This document shows positions 27,805-35,795 of a stretch of DNA of 64,000 bases, piece after piece. Within the stretch, counting starts at the first letter, position 1; every line of letters starts with the position of its first letter. A model generated the notes under the pieces. The model had not been told where the DNA came from, made no database searches, and was given only the letters and a program-made list of their open reading frames with translations. The translations under genes were made by a program, and so were the position numbers. Source of the DNA: Tissierellales bacterium (GTDB lineage Bacteria; Bacillota; Clostridia; Tissierellales; Sedimentibacteraceae); the NCBI GenBank assembly GCA_018433765.1, contig JAHDQO010000001.1:248001-312000 (forward strand), written 5' to 3'.

Positions 27805-28566
27805 ATGAGTTATATTTTAGAAGTATGTGTTGGGTCTGTTGAATCGGCCATAGCTGCTAAACAGGGTGGTGCAAACAGATTAGAGTTATGCAGTAATTTA
27901 ATAATTGGGGGAACAACACCTGATATAAATTTATTTAATTTAATAAAAGAAAATGTAGATATAGATATAAATGTTTTAATTCGTCCAAGATTTGGAGATT
28001 TCCTTTATTCAGATTATGAATTTGAAATAATGAAGCGAGACATTGAAATGTTTAAAAAAGCAGGAGCAAATGGAGTCGTTATTGGTATATTAAAAAATGA
28101 TGGAAGTCTTAATATACCTCAAATGAAAACTTTAATTGACATTGCAGATGGAATGGACGTAACATTCCACAGAGCATTTGATGTATGTAATAATCCTATG
28201 AAAGCTTTAGAAGAAGCAAAGTCTTTAGGAATAAATACGATTTTAACTTCTGGACAGCAAAACAACTGTATTTTAGGTAAAGAATTAATAAAACAATTAG
28301 TAGAAAAATCAGAAAATAAAATAGATATATTAGTAGGAAGCGGCGTTAATTCTAACAATATATCTGAAATAATAAATTATACAAAATCTACTTCATTTCA
28401 TCTATCAGGTAAAAAAATAATTGACAGTAATATGAAGTATAGAAAAAAAGATGTGTCTATGGGACTTTCATCTATAAGTGAGTATGATATTGTTAGAACT
28501 GATTCATCAGAAATTAAAAAAGTAAGACAAGCTATTGAAAAATATATGACAGAAAGGAAAATTTAG
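27805..28566 (+). CDS. cutC: CutC family protein
   Basis: 253 residues, the usual CutC length, TIM-barrel fold. Diagnostic stretches: VCVGSVESAIAAKQGGANRL, ELCSNLIIGGTTPD, IRPRFGDFLYSD and VTFHRAFDVCNNPMKALEE. CutC was named for copper homeostasis in E. coli, but its real role is doubtful. It often sits with sugar and amino-sugar genes, as here. AGGAGA precedes the start. The transglutaminase-like gene begins 3 bases after its stop, so the two are coupled. Confidence 0.93.
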   Translation: MSYILEVCVGSVESAIAAKQGGANRLELCSNLIIGGTTPDINLFNLIKENVDIDINVLIRPRFGDFLYSDYEFEIMKRDIEMFKKAGANGVVIGILKNDGSLNIPQMKTLIDIADGMDVTFHRAFDVCNNPMKALEEAKSLGINTILTSGQQNNCILGKELIKQLVEKSENKIDILVGSGVNSNNISEIINYTKSTSFHLSGKKIIDSNMKYRKKDVSMGLSSISEYDIVRTDSSEIKKVRQAIEKYMTERKI

Positions 28567-28569
28567 TAA

Positions 28570-31086
28570 ATGATAAATTTAAATGAAAATGCTGTAGGTA
28601 AAATAAATCAAAACTTTGAAAACACCTTACAACTAGTTGAGTATAAAAGAGATGAAATACTGTCAAAACTTGAAAAATGTACAGATGATGAAAAAACTTG
28701 CTTAAAGTTTTTATATTCTACAATGGGCATAAGCGATATAACAGATTGTGAATTTGATTTATTTTTAAGTTATGTTACTCACAGCCTTTTTTTGCGTGCA
28801 AACATTGATTGGTGTAAAAACTTGCCCACAGATATATTTTTAACTTACGTACTTTATCCTCGTATACATAATGAAAATTTAGAAGATGTAAGAAAATTAT
28901 TTTATGAAGAAGTTATTAATAGAATTAAAAATATGACTGTAGAAGAAGCGGTTCTAGAAGTAAATTATTGGTGTTTAGAAAATGTTACTTATAGAGCTAC
29001 AGATAACAGAACATCTTCACCATTGACAGTGTTCAAAAGAGCATATGGAAGATGCGGTGAAGAATCAACATTTACAGTCTGTGTTCTTAGAAGTGTAGGA
29101 ATTCCAGCAAGGCAGGTATATGTACCTAGATGGAGTCACTGTGATGATAATCACGCTTGGGTAGAAGTTTATGTAAACGGAGAGTGGAAATTTATAGGTG
29201 CATGTGAACCTGAACCAATACTAAACAAGGGATGGTTTAACGGAGCAGCGTCAAGAGCAATGTTAGTTCAGAGCAAATCTTACGGAAACTACGGTGATAA
29301 AGAAGATACTATAAGGCATAAAGGAAGTATAACAATTATAAACAGTCTTGATACATATACAAAGACAAAAATCTTAAAAATAAAAGTTGTTGATTCAAAT
29401 GGTAACCCTAAAGAAAATATAAAGGTAATGTTTGAAGTGCTAAATTTCTCAGAATTTTTTCCTATCTATGAAAGAGATACAGATAGTAATGGTATAGTTA
29501 CTTTAACAACAGGTCTTGGCAGTATGCATATACATATCACTGACGGTAAGCGATTTATGCATAAATTAGTAAATACAAATATAGAAAATTATGTTGAGTT
29601 TAATTTTGATAACAGCATATTAAATGAAATAGAAATGACAGATTTTGATTTTATACCACCAAAGGATAATATAGATAACAGCAGTAATATTAATCAACAA
29701 AAGCAAAATAAACATTTACAAAAATTCAATGAGTCTAACAATAAAAGATTAGCAAAAGAAAAGACGTTTTACGGTAAACAAAATGGAATTATATATATAG
29801 ATTTTCCAAAATATAAAAATGAAATAAACAATATATTATCAATTTCAAAATATAATTATAAAGCAATATACAATTTTTTATCTAATGATGAATACTTTGA
29901 TTATAAAGTGAAATTATTATTAACACTTAGAGAGAAAGACTATACAGATGTATCTATTAGTGCATTAGAAGAACATTTAATGTATTCAATGAGGTATAAA
30001 AATGACCCAGATTTTGAAAAGTATATATTATGTCCTAGAATAAGCTTTGAACCAATAACTAAATACAGAAAAGGAATATTAGAATTTTTCAATAATGAGC
30101 AAAAAGCTGAATTTACTGCTAATCCACAGAAAATATGGGAATACATTCAAAACAATATAATTTATCATTATGATAGAGATGTAGATACTATTATAACATC
30201 ACCTCTTGGTGTTTTAAAAAGTAACATAGGTAATAATAAATCAAAGAAAATTCTATTTGTAGCAATAGCAAGAACTTTGGGTATACCTTCACAAATTAAC
30301 GAAATAGATGGAAATATACAGTATAAAGATGGAGGAACATTTGTTAATGTAGAAAAAGTAATTAAAGAAAAATTATTCAACTTAACAATAAATAAAGATA
30401 AAGATATTAAATGGATTTATTATCAAAATTGGACTATTGCTAAATTAGATAATGGAGTATATCAAACATTAGATTATTCTAATGAATCTATAGACACTAA
30501 TGTTTTAAAGCTTCCTAAAGCAAATTATAAAATCATAACTAGCAATAGAATGCCAAATGGAACCGTATACGGTAAAGAATACTACTTTAGAATTCCTGAA
30601 ACTAATACAATAAGTATAGAACTTAGGAAAAGTAATTTAAAAGATATGCTGTCAAATATAGAACTTCAAGATTTCACAGTATATGATAATAATTCTAAAC
30701 CAGTTTTAGCAAGTTCTATAACAAAAAATAATAAGAACATAATAGCATTTATAGAAGAAAACAAAGAACCAACTGAACATTTACTAAATGAATTGATGGA
30801 AATGAAAGAATATTATAATAAAACAGAATCTAATATAATATTCATATTGAGAGATAAATCAGCATTGGAAAATGAAACTTTATCTAACACAGTATCATTA
30901 ATTCCAAATATTAAGGTATATTATGATAAGTCTAATAATGCTTCAGTTCTTGCAAGAAGAATGTATGTAGATCCTGAAAAACTGCCTTTAACAGTTATTA
31001 CAGCTAATGACTTAACAGCAATCTACGCATTTAGTGGATACAATGTAGGTGTTGCAGATTTGATCATGAAGATATTGGAAATATAG
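28570..31086 (+). CDS. Multi-domain transglutaminase-like protein, cytosolic
   Basis: 838 residues, no signal peptide. A helical N-terminal part is followed by a transglutaminase-like core with Cys162 (GRCGEESTF), His195 (NHAWVEV) and GACEPEP, where Glu213 stands at the position of the usual third-residue Asp. An Ig-like beta domain follows (about 265-345; VDSNGNPKENIKV). A second, degraded core lies near 515-600 without the Cys (IIYHYDRDVDTI). The thioredoxin-like C-terminal domain ends in YNVGVADLIMKILE. I know this architecture from a conserved family in anaerobes whose substrate is unknown. Next to nagB, ROK kinase and Opp genes, trimming of imported glycopeptides or muropeptides is possible. 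Confidence 0.8.
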   Translation: MINLNENAVGKINQNFENTLQLVEYKRDEILSKLEKCTDDEKTCLKFLYSTMGISDITDCEFDLFLSYVTHSLFLRANIDWCKNLPTDIFLTYVLYPRIHNENLEDVRKLFYEEVINRIKNMTVEEAVLEVNYWCLENVTYRATDNRTSSPLTVFKRAYGRCGEESTFTVCVLRSVGIPARQVYVPRWSHCDDNHAWVEVYVNGEWKFIGACEPEPILNKGWFNGAASRAMLVQSKSYGNYGDKEDTIRHKGSITIINSLDTYTKTKILKIKVVDSNGNPKENIKVMFEVLNFSEFFPIYERDTDSNGIVTLTTGLGSMHIHITDGKRFMHKLVNTNIENYVEFNFDNSILNEIEMTDFDFIPPKDNIDNSSNINQQKQNKHLQKFNESNNKRLAKEKTFYGKQNGIIYIDFPKYKNEINNILSISKYNYKAIYNFLSNDEYFDYKVKLLLTLREKDYTDVSISALEEHLMYSMRYKNDPDFEKYILCPRISFEPITKYRKGILEFFNNEQKAEFTANPQKIWEYIQNNIIYHYDRDVDTIITSPLGVLKSNIGNNKSKKILFVAIARTLGIPSQINEIDGNIQYKDGGTFVNVEKVIKEKLFNLTINKDKDIKWIYYQNWTIAKLDNGVYQTLDYSNESIDTNVLKLPKANYKIITSNRMPNGTVYGKEYYFRIPETNTISIELRKSNLKDMLSNIELQDFTVYDNNSKPVLASSITKNNKNIIAFIEENKEPTEHLLNELMEMKEYYNKTESNIIFILRDKSALENETLSNTVSLIPNIKVYYDKSNNASVLARRMYVDPEKLPLTVITANDLTAIYAFSGYNVGVADLIMKILEI

Positions 31087-31212
31087 AATTAGGTAAAAAA
31101 ATTGGTGATATTAGAGGAATTAACTCGGATTCCTTAATGCCTAGCAATTAAATAGAAGGTGTAAAGGAGATAAAAATTCCCATAGTGAATTTTGTCATAT
31201 ATCATTAATTAT

Positions 31213-31268
31213 AACTATATTTAACTTAAAAAATAATACAAAACAAGATATAATTGGTAAATAGACAG
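31213..31268 (+). repeat. 56-bp direct repeat, copy 1
   Basis: Nearly identical to 33363-33419, with only a handful of differences (shared TATATTTAACTT and AATAATACAAAA stretches). It contains GATATAATTGGTAAA, a possible -10 box. The second copy lies just after two broken gene fragments. Confidence 0.75.
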
Positions 31269-31308
31269 TAGATTTGAATTTTATAATAAATATATAAGTT
31301 TACGTAGT

Positions 31309-31347
31309 AAAAGCAGAGGATAGTAATTATAATTATCTGCTTTTTTT
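31309..31347 (+). terminator. Terminator upstream of the first solute-binding protein gene
   Basis: AAAAGCAGA (31309-31317) pairs with TCTGCTTTT (31336-31344) in a stem that continues into a TTTTTTT run. It insulates the next promoter from the transglutaminase operon. Confidence 0.75.
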
Positions 31348-31379
31348 AATTAAAAATTATAAAGCATAAAAGTAAATAG

Positions 31380-31429
31380 TTGACAATATATGACTATCAT
31401 GGTAATTTACAATTAACTACTACAATAGT
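31380..31429 (+). promoter_or_regulatory. Promoter with double ACTAY operator (lipoprotein 1)
   Basis: -35 TTGACA at 31380-31385. Operator half-sites: ACTATCATGGTAAT (31393-31406) inside the spacer and -10 zone, and ACTACTACAATAGT (31416-31429) 23 bp further. The same arrangement occurs at 41990-42039 and 45210-45260. Confidence 0.7.
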
Positions 31430-31474
31430 AAAATTTAATATTAGGTAATTATTTAAAATAGGAAGGAAAATTAC

Positions 31475-32860
31475 ATGAAAAGATTTTGTATATTAATATC
31501 AATAATACTATGTATAAACCTAACAGCTTGTTCAAATTCAACATATAATAGTAGAAAAACTGAAGCTAGTAATAATAATATATTAACAATTGCAACTTTT
31601 GTAAACTCAAATAATGTTTATTTAGAAAAAGTTGCTCAAAGATTTCAGGAGCTTAATCCAGATATAAAAGTAGAAATAAAAGTTTACGGTAAAGAAATAG
31701 TGAATGAAGTGAAATTAGCAGATGGTGGAATTTATACTACAATAGAAATAAGTAACCAAGAAATTGAGAAGTACAGGTCTATTATTAATACTGAGCTTAT
31801 TAGTGGAATAGCCCCTGATATTATTGATATAGACGAATTAGCCTACAAGAAATATATTGACAGTGGTATGTTTGTAAATATGAGCAAATTAATGAAGGAA
31901 GATACAAGTTTTGATATTAACAATTACAATACAAAAATATTTGAAGCTTTGAAATATAAAGACGGATTATACACTATACCATTAAGTTATTTTATATATT
32001 TAATAACTGGTAACTATAATTTAGAAATTGATGATTCTTATTGGAATTGGCAGGATTTCTTTTCTTCTGCACAAGAAGTGTTAAGTAATGAAGAAAAAAA
32101 TATAAATGCTGAATATATACTCTCTGTAACAGATAAGAAACTATTTGAAAAAATGTTTCAAAGCGAATATGAGAACTTTGTTAATGAAGAAGATAACACT
32201 GCTAATTTTACATCAAAAGAATTCATCAATACAATAAAATACTGTAAGTATTTAGCTGATAATAACATTATCTATAAAACTAGTGAAGATTTATATAGGT
32301 GTACACATAAATTTGAATTAAGTTATATTGATTCAGTTTGGTTGATGGCTTTCGAAGGTACTGATTCATACGCAATAGACAATGCAACAAGATATTATTA
32401 TAAAATGCCATCTAATACTATAAGTAGCGGTGCTATATTTAATTCTTTTAATATGTATGCTATAAATAGTAATTCAAGTAATGAGAAATTGGCTTGGGAA
32501 TTTCTAAAATTTCTGCTTAATGATGAAATGCAGTCATTACCTGAATTATATAATTTTCCTGTTAACAATATATCCTTTAATAAAAAAATTGAAGAAGATT
32601 CAAATATGTATATTGATTATGTTAAATGTTCTAATGAGATTGAGATACCTTTAGAAAAAGCTAATGAAATATTAAAAAATTATACTGAACAAATCAAAGA
32701 ATTTACTTTAAATATAACTACTTGGAAAAATCAAAATCCTGAAATATATAGTATAGTTGACAATTGTGTTGATATGTATTTCTCAGGAGAAAAAACAGCA
32801 GAAGAAATAGCGCAAATTATACAAGATAAAGTATCAATATATCTAAATGAACAAAGTTAG
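31475..32860 (+). CDS. Extracellular solute-binding lipoprotein 1 (family 1 type)
   Basis: 461 residues. Lipoprotein signal MKRFCILISIILCINLTACS with lipobox Cys19, followed by a Ser/Asn-rich linker. The body is a family 1 (sugar-type) ABC solute-binding protein: ILTIATF, FQELNPDIKVEIKVYGKE, IINTELISGIAPDIIDID, KYIDSGMFVNMSKLM, KDGLYTIPLSY, then a C-terminal helix region AEEIAQIIQDKVSIYLNE. A clear paralogue lies at 42127. No permease genes are adjacent; those at 45322 and 46193 share its operator. The ligand is unknown and, given the peptide-modification genes in between, may be a peptide and not a sugar. Confidence 0.88.
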   Translation: MKRFCILISIILCINLTACSNSTYNSRKTEASNNNILTIATFVNSNNVYLEKVAQRFQELNPDIKVEIKVYGKEIVNEVKLADGGIYTTIEISNQEIEKYRSIINTELISGIAPDIIDIDELAYKKYIDSGMFVNMSKLMKEDTSFDINNYNTKIFEALKYKDGLYTIPLSYFIYLITGNYNLEIDDSYWNWQDFFSSAQEVLSNEEKNINAEYILSVTDKKLFEKMFQSEYENFVNEEDNTANFTSKEFINTIKYCKYLADNNIIYKTSEDLYRCTHKFELSYIDSVWLMAFEGTDSYAIDNATRYYYKMPSNTISSGAIFNSFNMYAINSNSSNEKLAWEFLKFLLNDEMQSLPELYNFPVNNISFNKKIEEDSNMYIDYVKCSNEIEIPLEKANEILKNYTEQIKEFTLNITTWKNQNPEIYSIVDNCVDMYFSGEKTAEEIAQIIQDKVSIYLNEQS

Positions 32861-32906
32861 TAGAATTATTAAGTTGTTTAAATTTCATAAATAAATATCT
32901 TATTAA

Positions 32907-33066
32907 AAATAATAGTTTATGGAAGTTCAATAGAGGGTGAAGATAAAGTTGAAAAGTATAGATCTACAATTAATATTGAACTCATGAGTAGAAAAGCACT
33001 AGATATTATTGATTTGAAAGATATCCCTTATAAAAAATATATAGATAGCGGTATGTTAGTTAACAT
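32907..33066 (+). pseudogene. Fragment of solute-binding protein 2 gene
   Basis: Aligns with 42326-42485 (the 42127 gene) with only about five differences in 160 bases; for example AATAGTTTATGGAAGTTCAA and GATATCCC blocks are shared. It lacks the start, signal peptide and most of the body, so it cannot give a functional protein. The high identity means the copying event is recent or that gene conversion has acted. Confidence 0.85.
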
Positions 33067-33078
33067 AATTAAAGTAAT

Positions 33079-33250
33079 TATATTCTACAATGGGTATTAG
33101 TGATATAACAGATTGTTAATCTGATTTATTTTTAAGTTATGTTACTAACAGTCTTTTTTTGCGTCAAACATTGATTGGTGTAAAAACCTACTTACAGATA
33201 TATTTTTAACTTATGTGTTATATACTCGTTTACATAATGAAAATTTAGAA
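33079..33250 (+). pseudogene. Fragment of the transglutaminase-like gene
   Basis: Aligns with about 28710-28885, which encodes residues near 48-106 of the 28570 protein. Shared blocks include ATATTCTACAATGGG and TTTTTAAGTTATGTTACT. It has an in-frame stop (GATTGTTAAT) and a one-base deletion (TTGCGTCAAAC against TTGCGTGCAAAC), so it is decayed. It abuts the preceding solute-binding fragment, although the parent genes lie on either side of the locus. Confidence 0.85.
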
Positions 33251-33284
33251 AGCGGAATATTCATGAGGAATGTTCCGCTTTTGC
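33250..33284 (+). terminator. Terminator after the pseudogene fragments
   Basis: GCGGAATATTC (33252-33262) / GAATGTTCCGC (33268-33278) with a 5-nt loop, flanking A and T pairs and a TTTTGC tail. Confidence 0.8.
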
Positions 33285-33362
33285 TTTATAAAATAGAATG
33301 TGATAATGCTATTACAAAATACCGAAAAATTCCAAAAAAATTTGATATATTTTACAACAAAT

Positions 33363-33419
33363 GACTATATTTAACTTGTAAAATAATACAAAATAAGATA
33401 TAATTAGTAAATAAAACAG
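33363..33419 (+). repeat. 56-bp direct repeat, copy 2
   Basis: Second copy of the 31213-31268 segment. Its position after a transglutaminase fragment mirrors copy 1, which follows the intact transglutaminase gene. This suggests the whole stretch is the residue of a duplicated transglutaminase/solute-binding unit. Confidence 0.75.
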
Positions 33420-33571
33420 AAAATATTACAAAAACAACCAAAAAATACATTATTATACATATCGAAATACAATTACAAATATATATATTTTTTTTAAGTA
33501 GTTCTTATTATATATAATTGTTCACCATAATACAAAGCAGAAAAATTTTGTTGTTATAAGGGAGGGATAAT

Positions 33572-34306
33572 ATGAAATACAAAATTTTAATTTGTGATGA
33601 TCAACCTGAACATTTAGATATTTTAGAAAGACATATAATGAACTATTTTAGTACAATTGAAATAAAATACATTTGTAAAAGAGCATTATTAGGAGAGGAA
33701 GCGGTAAAAAAATCCAAACAATATGTTTTTGATATTGCATTCTTAGATATAGAAATGCCTGACATTAAAGGTATAGAAATATCTAAACAATTAAAAATCA
33801 TAAATGAATCTATACTAATTGTATTTGTAACAAGTTATTCAAACTATAGAAAAGAAGCTTTTGATCAATTTGCGTTTAATTATATAGATAAGCCTATAGT
33901 TCCTGATAAATTCTACAGAGTAATTAATAAAGCTCTGAAAAAAGTGAATGAAGAAAGATTTTGGAATGTTAATACAAAGGTTTATAATACTACAATAAAA
34001 GGTGGTATGGTAAGTATAAAATACTATGACATTCTATATTTTGAAAAAAAAGTAAACAATATTTACATCATAACAATTGACAATATATATAAAATACGTA
34101 AAAGTTTTAAAAAATTAGAGCAAGAAATAAATATGGATTATTTTATTAGATGTCACAAAGGATTTATAATAAACAAAAGTAGAATTGAATATAATGCTGG
34201 AAATAATATAATTTTGCATGGAACTAAGAATATAATACCTATTGGAATTACATATAAAGATAAAGTGTTAACAAAGATATCTGAAATGATTAGAGAAAGA
34301 GCATAA
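33572..34306 (+). CDS. LytTR response regulator 1 (AgrA-like)
   Basis: 244 residues. CheY-like receiver with the acidic pair in LICDDQP (Asp9, Asp10), phospho-acceptor Asp59 (AFLDIEMPD), switch Thr in FVTSYSN and Lys in YIDKPI. The LytTR DNA-binding domain follows at about 140-240 (YFIRCHKGFIINKSRIE, NIIPIGITYKDK). GGGAGGG precedes the ATG. It is coupled to the kinase gene, which starts one base after its stop. It is paralogous to the 50125 protein over the whole length. Probable target: the RiPP operon downstream; no AgrD-type signal gene was recognised nearby. Confidence 0.92.
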   Translation: MKYKILICDDQPEHLDILERHIMNYFSTIEIKYICKRALLGEEAVKKSKQYVFDIAFLDIEMPDIKGIEISKQLKIINESILIVFVTSYSNYRKEAFDQFAFNYIDKPIVPDKFYRVINKALKKVNEERFWNVNTKVYNTTIKGGMVSIKYYDILYFEKKVNNIYIITIDNIYKIRKSFKKLEQEINMDYFIRCHKGFIINKSRIEYNAGNNIILHGTKNIIPIGITYKDKVLTKISEMIRERA

Positions 34307-34307
34307 T

Positions 34308-35603
34308 ATGTTTTATGAATTTGTTGAGATATTTGCAAACTTAGTTGATGTAAGTGGTATATATATTGTAGTAAATTCTATTTATATAAAAAAAGAAAAT
34401 TATTCAAAAAAAATTTTTGTAATTTTAATAATTATACAAAGTATTATATTAAGGTATTCAAATGTTATATGGGGGAATGTCAGTATTAAAGTATTTTTAT
34501 TAATATTAATACTAACTTTAGTTATATGTAAAATGTTTTATAAAATCGCAATTTTAAAATTAGTAAAAACAGTAATTTTATATATTATTTCTATGTTTAT
34601 AATAGAAGTAATTATATTTTTTATATTAACATTATTATTTAATTTATCTAGCGGTATTCTATTAGAACAACGAAGCTTATATAGAATTGTTGGAATATTC
34701 ATATCAAAAACTATAGTATTTTTTATGGTAGTAGCAGTAGCAAGATATTTGCAAACAAGAAAAGTAAAAGTTGAGCCATATAGTATATTAGCTCTAATAA
34801 TGATGCTGCTAAGTCTATCAGTATTTTTTATTTCAGCAGACATATATTCATTAACAGATAATGACAATAAAGTAATGTATATAATGATAATAACATCTGT
34901 ATTAGCTATTATAAATATTATTACTTTAATAATAATAAGAAAAGTAATTGAAATCTCAGAAAAAGAAACTACATGGAAATTGACTAAGAAAGAATATCAA
35001 AATCTTGTTGCATATTTAGATAAATATCAAAATCTTCATAATGAAATAAAAGCCTTAAAACATGATTTTACGAATCATATTATAAGTATAAGGGAGATTG
35101 CAGAGAAAGAAAATAATAAAAGTATTATTAAATATACTAAAGAATTATTATATTTAGAAAATGAAATAAGTAAGATTATAGATATAGATAATAAAGTAGT
35201 TTCTGCACTTATTAATTATAAAAATAATTATATTAAAGAAAGAAATATTAAATTTAATTTTAATATTAATATACCAAAAAATACCAATATTGAACATCTA
35301 GACTTAGCTATTATATTAGGAAATTTATTAGACAATGCTATTGAAGCTTGCAGTATTGTACAAGAAAATAAAAGATATATAAATCTAAATATTAAATATA
35401 AGTTTGGCAAAACTAGTATAATAATGGAAAATTCAATGTTAGGAAATATAAAAATGGACAATAATAAAATAATTACTAGCAAAAAAGATAAAGAAAATCA
35501 TGGATATGGATTATTAAATATACGAAGAACTGTTGAAAAATACGAAGGCATAATGAAACTAAAAGATGAAAAGGATAAATTTACTATAGAAATATTAATT
35601 TGA
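34308..35603 (+). CDS. GHKL sensor histidine kinase 1 (AgrC-like)
   Basis: 431 residues. About six membrane segments in the first 210 residues, then a cytoplasmic part with the phospho-acceptor His252 (LKHDFTNHI) and a GHKL ATPase domain (LGNLLDNAIEAC, GYGLLNIRRTVEKY). The layout is that of AgrC-type peptide-sensing kinases. Gene spacing of 1 base to the response regulator shows a single transcript. A short stem AGACC-TAAA-GGTCT with a T run directly after the stop probably ends it. Confidence 0.9.
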   Translation: MFYEFVEIFANLVDVSGIYIVVNSIYIKKENYSKKIFVILIIIQSIILRYSNVIWGNVSIKVFLLILILTLVICKMFYKIAILKLVKTVILYIISMFIIEVIIFFILTLLFNLSSGILLEQRSLYRIVGIFISKTIVFFMVVAVARYLQTRKVKVEPYSILALIMMLLSLSVFFISADIYSLTDNDNKVMYIMIITSVLAIINIITLIIIRKVIEISEKETTWKLTKKEYQNLVAYLDKYQNLHNEIKALKHDFTNHIISIREIAEKENNKSIIKYTKELLYLENEISKIIDIDNKVVSALINYKNNYIKERNIKFNFNINIPKNTNIEHLDLAIILGNLLDNAIEACSIVQENKRYINLNIKYKFGKTSIIMENSMLGNIKMDNNKIITSKKDKENHGYGLLNIRRTVEKYEGIMKLKDEKDKFTIEILI

Positions 35604-35623
35604 GACCTAAAGGTCTTTTTTTA
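35601..35623 (+). terminator. Short terminator after kinase 1
   Basis: AGACC (35603-35607), loop TAAA, GGTCT (35612-35616), then a run of seven T. Short stem, so termination may be partial. Confidence 0.5.
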
Positions 35624-35659
35624 TTTATCACGGTTTCTATGCTATTCGTCACACCCCTA

Positions 35660-35710
35660 TTGACTTGAGAAAATTATATGATAATTTAAACATATAAGTA
35701 TTAAATTATC
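35660..35710 (+). promoter_or_regulatory. Candidate promoter/operator of the RiPP operon
   Basis: TTGACT (35660-35665) with TAATTT 16 nt downstream (35682-35687), a weak -10. A perfect 10-bp inverted repeat GATAATTTAA (35680-35689) / TTAAATTATC (35701-35710) overlaps the -10 box and is a likely regulator site. The sequence upstream (35627-35655) is less AT-rich than its surroundings and could hold an activator site. Confidence 0.45.
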
Positions 35711-35795
35711 ACAATAACTCTAGTACATGTAGTCTATTATTTTTCTATCAATTACAGAAAAATACATAAAAAGCTAAATGCAAGGTGGTGACGAT

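Larger units (their letters stand above)
31087..31474 (+). other. Gap after the transglutaminase gene
   Basis: No gene is supported. A 20-odd codon open stretch ending in SDSLMPSN (about 31087-31151) continues in another frame past the preceding stop and may be a remnant. At 31213-31268 lies a 56-bp segment repeated almost exactly at 33363-33419. A terminator (31309) and the promoter of the lipoprotein gene (31380) follow. Confidence 0.5.
32861..33571 (+). other. Gap made of broken paralogue fragments
   Basis: No intact gene. In order it holds a copied piece of the second solute-binding gene (32907-33066), a copied and decayed piece of the transglutaminase gene (33079-33250), a terminator (33250-33284), then the second copy of the 56-bp repeat (33363-33419) and an AT-rich stretch leading to the response-regulator gene. 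No promoter for that gene stands out clearly. Confidence 0.8.
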
